From NCBI GenBank assembly GCA_026874595.1, contig CM049306.1, forward strand, positions 80,006,142 to 80,070,141: a stretch of 64,000 bases of DNA. The letters are read 5' to 3'. This stretch comes from Sipunculus nudus. Taxonomy: Eukaryota > Annelida > Sipuncula > Golfingiida > Sipunculidae. Numbering within the stretch: the stretch's first letter is position 1; each line of letters starts with the position of its first letter. The position numbers were made by a program, and so were the translations under genes. Below the pieces are notes generated by a model. It searched no databases. It saw only the letters and a list, made by a program, of their open reading frames with translations, and had not been told where the DNA came from. Below, in pieces: positions 59,626-64,000 of the stretch.

Positions 59626-60003
59626 CTGTAAAATGCAAAGGAGATTATTTTTTAACCAATACACACAAAAAAGCTATACAGATATGTTTTTTTGGATTAT
59701 AACGGTGCATGGTTTTAAAAGTAGATGAAAAATATATCCTTTTGATTAATACCATACGTGTTACACCTATATTTAAATAATGTGTTGCAGAGATCTTGAT
59801 AAATAAGTTATAATTTGCAATTTTTCCAAATGCCAGTCCTACATGGTGTTATTAGAAAAATTCGGCGGAAAATAGGATAGACGACTTATTAAATGCAAAA
59901 CAAATCTTAGCAAAACGAAAAATACGATATTTGTTTCAGACTACGAAACTATAGAGGGGAAAAAGAAAAATTCAGTGCCCGCAGGCCACCCTGAGGTATT
60001 CAC

Positions 60004-60112
60004 CTGCACGACACTCTGCATGGCACCAGCGCCTGTAAGTCTGTGACAAGCGGCGTTATACATGATAGGAGACGCCCTAGATCTTCCCTAGTACACACAT
60101 CTGTATCAATAT
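60004..60112 (-). CDS. Cysteine-rich family, cluster 2, module 2 exon C
   Basis: This 109-nt open exon has acceptor TTTTACAG, donor GCAG|GTGAAT, and phases 1 in and 2 out. It encodes IDTDVCTREDLGRLLSC, then TPLVTDLQALVPCRVSC: cysteines one to four. Full module spacing is C-x10-C-x13-C-x3-C-x8-C-x9-C-x18-C-x8-C. No domain family was recognised. A comparison with nematode-type DUF19/T20D4.11-like domains would be worth making, but the match is not claimed. Confidence 0.75.
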
Positions 60113-61108
60113 CTGTAAAATATATGCACCAGACGAAAATGTAAATATAATGATCATAGGCATTTGAAAAATGCTTAACATGTGTTGTAACATTAAAAGT
60201 TGACGCTATTGGGATGAATTATTGAACGTACTTCTTCATCAAAAAGGTAACTTGCCACATTATTTCGCTATCGGTTAATTTTGTACAAAAGGTTTCTTGC
60301 GAGACAACCTCGAAAGGACGGAACTGCACATGCGCGAAAACCTGTTATCAAGGAAGAAAAAATTATACTTGTCTCAGATCACAAATGAATCAGGATTTTT
60401 ACTGATTTTTCTTATTTACGATGCAGTAGAGCATTGCACTGTTTATTTTTTTATCGCGACACTGATCGCCACCCGTGCAAGTTTATTTCTACTGTGTGCA
60501 GACGTAAGGGCATTGTTTCAGACAGAAATCTCGTCAGACACTCTTATATTTCCAGAAGAGAAAATCTTAGATCATGTGACCCTCATTTGCTTAGTAAAAT
60601 GAACCTTTAGTACCTTGCTGACCTCCTAATAATTATAACATCAAACTTAGCAGTCGGACGCAAAGTAAAACCACTGATTGTGTAATCAGAATGTTGACGA
60701 ATCGAAGAATGTAAGGACCAGAGGAAGAGTGTTTGAAGGTTTAGGTGAACGGGCGGTGTGTGTGGGGGGTTGGGGTGGAGGGGCGGGTCGTCGTCGTTGC
60801 ATTTTCCCCCGCATTATTTTATAACATCAATATAGTATAGGCCTATAGAAGGTAGGGTCCGAGTACACAATCTAGATTTAATACGAAATTATGATCCTTT
60901 AAGTATACTTAAAAATATGCAAAAAACACATCAATGCTAGGGGTCTACTAACCCTAAAAAGCTGACTTTTGCAGGGCGAAAATGCCTCTAGGTTTCGGTC
61001 AGCCCAGCAAAGGCGTTGCCAGGTTTCTTTCTGTTTAATAACAATATTCGTACCAGGAGGCAGTTGTCTAAAGTTTACATTTATACATGTAGATGTCCTT
61101 GACCTTAC

Positions 61109-61186
61109 CTCTGGGATAGATGAGATCAGGGGCATCCGGGCACTGGCGTTTCAGTCCGGCGTAAAGGCACTGTGAGCCAAATGTTG
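61109..61186 (-). CDS. Cysteine-rich family, cluster 2, module 1 exon B
   Basis: This 78-nt open exon has acceptor TCGTCAG, donor AGAG|GTAAGG, and phases 1 in and 1 out. It encodes TFGSQCLYAGLKRQCPDAPD and LIYPR. It joins in frame to the C exon at 60004-60112 (G+AT = Asp), so modules follow each other with no extra linker exon. Confidence 0.75.
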
Positions 61187-61325
61187 CTGACGACAGAATA
61201 TTCACAGATCAGAGAAAAAGCATGGTATAAGAACTAAACACTCATACATCAGCGCCATGAATATAACATATGTGGTCGGATTATAAATGCCTAAGCTGAA
61301 CACACCACTGACACACTGTCCTTAC

Positions 61326-61417
61326 CTGCTTGTTTATCTATGTATTCCGGCAGTCCTCTCCTGCATGTCTCTGTCAGTGATTTGTCATTGACGCAGTTCA
61401 CGGTTGCTGTAACATCG
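61326..61417 (-). CDS. Cysteine-rich family, cluster 2, module 1 exon A
   Basis: This 92-nt open exon has acceptor TTTACAG, donor GCAG|GTAAGG, and phases 2 in and 1 out. It encodes DVTATVNCVNDKSLTETC and RRGLPEYIDKQA, nearly identical to the A exon of module 2, which indicates recent module duplication or ongoing conversion. Confidence 0.75.
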
Positions 61418-62341
61418 CTGTAAATGTGTTATAAACATGATACATAAACAAACACACTCACACACAGAACAATGTTCTCACGTTAACTCACGTGTGCGAG
61501 AAAGAGAGAGCCGAAATCATTTTCATCGATATCTAGTACAAAACCTATTTCAACGATTTTCCGTTTTTGACAGTTCCAAAAAACAATTCAATTAAACTGC
61601 AGTCTTACGTTTTTATTCATGTGAAATTATTTGTTAACTTTATGATTTTTTTTTTGAATTCGTAGCAAAAGCAGGACAAACAAATTTTTTAACGGCAAAC
61701 AAAACATGTAACGATTTTTTTTGTGCTAGACTAGGAAATTAAACGATATAAAAAAACCCCATGAGACCATCCACTCTGCTCCATATTGTGCGTAATAATG
61801 GGAAACAATGAAATACACGGTGAAACCCCAAAATATTATTTCATCTGTAGTCAAACTTGACATATTTAGCAAGGGACCTTATCGCCTCCGCCGGGGTGGC
61901 ATGCGTTCATTCCTGTTCGTGTGTGTGTTTGTTCAAAACACAAGAACCTCATCCCTTGAAATTTTAAGGGAACCTTTGGAAAGGGCCAATGAATTGGAAT
62001 CGATTATATTTTGGTTTGGGTCTGGCTCATGATCCGGATGCAGGAAGTACTTCCAGGAATATAATTACAAATGTGTTGTCACATATGCCCGAATTAACAT
62101 GGAAATATGGACCGAATGAGTGAATGCAAACACTTTTCGGGGGAACATCTATACACTAATGAACCTGGGATTATGGGCCAATACATGAATGAAAACGCGG
62201 GTTGCGGAATACCCCACGTGAAGGACCGCCCACATGGTAGAGGCCTGCATTAACAACTCATTTTTAGCGTTAGAATTAAAAAATTAAAAGTAAGAATTAA
62301 AAAGAAAGATCATTTCCAACGAACTACTCTGAGGTATTCAC

Positions 62342-62438
62342 CTGCAAGCTACTCTGCATTTCACCAGGGCCGGCAAGTCTGTGATAAGCGGCATTATACA
62401 TGACAAAAGACGATCCCGGTCACTCCAAGTACACATAT
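62342..62438 (-). CDS. Cysteine-rich family, cluster 2, module 1 exon C
   Basis: The frame is open, with the donor TTGCAG|GTGAAT. It encodes MCTWSDRDRLLSC, then PLITDLPALVKCRVAC. The acceptor fitting phase 1 is GGATTCAG, making the exon 97 nt, four codons shorter than its partners. That acceptor has a poor pyrimidine tract, so the 5' boundary is uncertain. No signal-peptide exon was found between here and the window end, so the gene probably starts beyond 64 kb. Confidence 0.65.
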
Positions 62439-62449
62439 CTGAATCCACG

Positions 62450-64000
62450 CTCGTACTTACAGTCGGAGCTAAAATTATCAAAGCATGCTATGTGTTTATG
62501 TATAATACACATTGGCTTTACTTACCAATTTAATACTAATGAGGGAAATTCACTGTAATACTGAAGACCAATTTTCATTCCCTCTCAAGAGATGTTATTC
62601 TTTATGAATTAAAAAAGAGTCTAACCTTTCGTATATATTGCTATGCCGAATGATTTACGGTGTTTGGTAAGCAAACAAGTAGCGTTATATGTAGACTGGC
62701 ACCGCTGCTCTAGACAAATCATAGGGACGGGCGTACAACGCCATCTTAGGTACTCATGGCAGACTGGTTCGAAAGCCAGTAAATATTTCTATGATGAAAA
62801 CAAGCATTTCGTTTGCTCAGAGAAGTTGCCAAAAATTGGCTGTACATTTCGTGTGACATTAATGATTAGATTAATATATATTGATAATAAATCAATGCCA
62901 CGTACAGTAGAATATTATAGATTCAGTATATCGCATTCTCTATACATCCATCATTCAATTTTTGTGCAACAACTCATTTTTTAAAGTTTGAAAACTAGAA
63001 ATAATTATGAAAGTTATTTTATAAAATTTCTTTACCGATAGTCAGCCAGGAGCGCACATACTGGAGTTGGGACCAGTCTACAGGTAAGTCAGGAGTTGCA
63101 ACTGATAGTACTTTAGATGGCGTTGTATGCCTGTCTCTATGCTTTAGCTGAGGGCCATAATAGAGCAAGGTACCAGTCTACGTTACACGTGAAAATGGCT
63201 TTTGGTACTTGCATCAGGTGGGAAGAGCTTATTATACTTTGAAAGGGCACATTGACACTCAGTAGTTTCGAAAAAAACTGGGCATTGACATGATGGAACT
63301 TTATTGAGACTAGAAATGCTGACTTTAAAATGTTATTGTTAAAACCAAGAAGTTTTTAGGACTGGAGTCACAAGTCCATGCCCGATCTGTATCCAATGTG
63401 CCTGACGGAGCCATAAACCTAGTTAATCCGTGGCACAAAGAGATGCCGCTAATAAGACCCGCGGACCGTGAACGGCCGCCCTTCGGAACCATTCGTTCGT
63501 TTCAGGAACTCCACTAATTTACCACAACGTAAATTAAACACTTTGCTTTTGACTTATGAGTATCGGATTTTCAACATAAGCATATATTTGTTTAAATTGC
63601 ATTCTGATTTAACAATACATTAAACATTCAAAGGTGTGCTGCTCTTGGTTTTATTTATTTTAAAGTCATCAAGCTACCTCTGTCATAAGGCTCTACCAGT
63701 ATATACTGTTAGATACTGCCAAGAGAATAAATAACTGTTCAATATTTCCAATGATGTTCCCATTCAAATCAGCTTTAAAATTGAATTAGGCAACTAAACT
63801 GTTAATGAGCAGATATTCCAAAATTAAAATGATTATTTTCAATAAAGTTATTCAGTAAGTTTTAAGTGACTTTTCGGTTACCTTTTTTTTAAATTTTTAT
63901 ACTTTGATATATGATAACATTTTGTCATTTTATAGTAATTACAATTTATTTTTCATAAATCTATAAAGAAAGGACACAATTTGCTAACTTTACTGACATT
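62450..64000. other. Gene-free end of window
   Basis: No signal-peptide exon for cluster 2 and no further channel exon were recognised. A 113-codon plus-strand frame (62643-62984) has no recognisable domain. Confidence 0.35.

Noticed and set aside
62643-62984. 113-codon plus-strand frame
   Set aside because: No domain, and its Ile/Tyr-rich second half reads as non-coding AT-rich sequence.

Overview
This window is eukaryotic genomic DNA: AT-rich, intron-bearing, low in coding content and full of microsatellites and decayed repeats. A degenerin/ENaC-type channel, a tRNA-headed SINE of invertebrate type, homopolymer G/C runs and many old tandem repeats suggest a lophotrochozoan, most likely a mollusc. 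That assignment is an inference, because no species-specific gene was recognised.

Region by region. 1-11.75 kb is a nested repeat cluster. It holds a fold-back-like element whose long inverted arms (1-526 and 4453-5070 against 8270-9277) are built from subrepeats carrying the palindrome GGTGGCGCCACC. It also holds a second element present in two opposite copies (6491-7640 and 10830-11745), each with a GTGCGCAC minisatellite, a SINE with a perfect 13-bp target duplication (7776-8216), and a solo-LTR-like fossil (9911-10383). 12.0-16.3 kb holds minus-strand exons of an unrecognised secreted cysteine-rich gene family, starting with a signal-peptide exon at 16167-16263. 16.7-18.8 kb holds three plus-strand exons of an ENaC/ASIC-family channel. 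18.8-46.9 kb is mostly repeats, with one long unrecognised reading frame (22705-23727) and two exons of a damaged aldo/keto reductase gene (39.2-39.8 kb). 46.9-58.05 kb holds the first three exons of a second ENaC-family gene on the plus strand, with a pogo/Tigger-like MITE in intron 2. 58.4-62.4 kb holds a second minus-strand cluster of the cysteine-rich family.

The most interesting content is the cysteine-rich family. A repeating 8-cysteine module of about 93 residues is spread over three small exons (called C, A and B here) whose intron phases run 1-2, 2-1 and 1-1, so whole modules can be duplicated without breaking the frame. Cluster 2 (58.4-62.4 kb) has two intact modules followed by a Thr/Ser/Pro-rich linker exon. 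Cluster 1 (12.0-16.3 kb) has a signal-peptide exon, a shortened first module, a dead middle module and a mostly intact third module. Each cluster lies within 500 bp of a paralogous third exon of an ENaC-family channel on the opposite strand, so the two gene types appear to have been duplicated or rearranged together.

No RNA genes, complete genes or CRISPR arrays were found. All gene models come from reading splice signals and protein similarity by eye.
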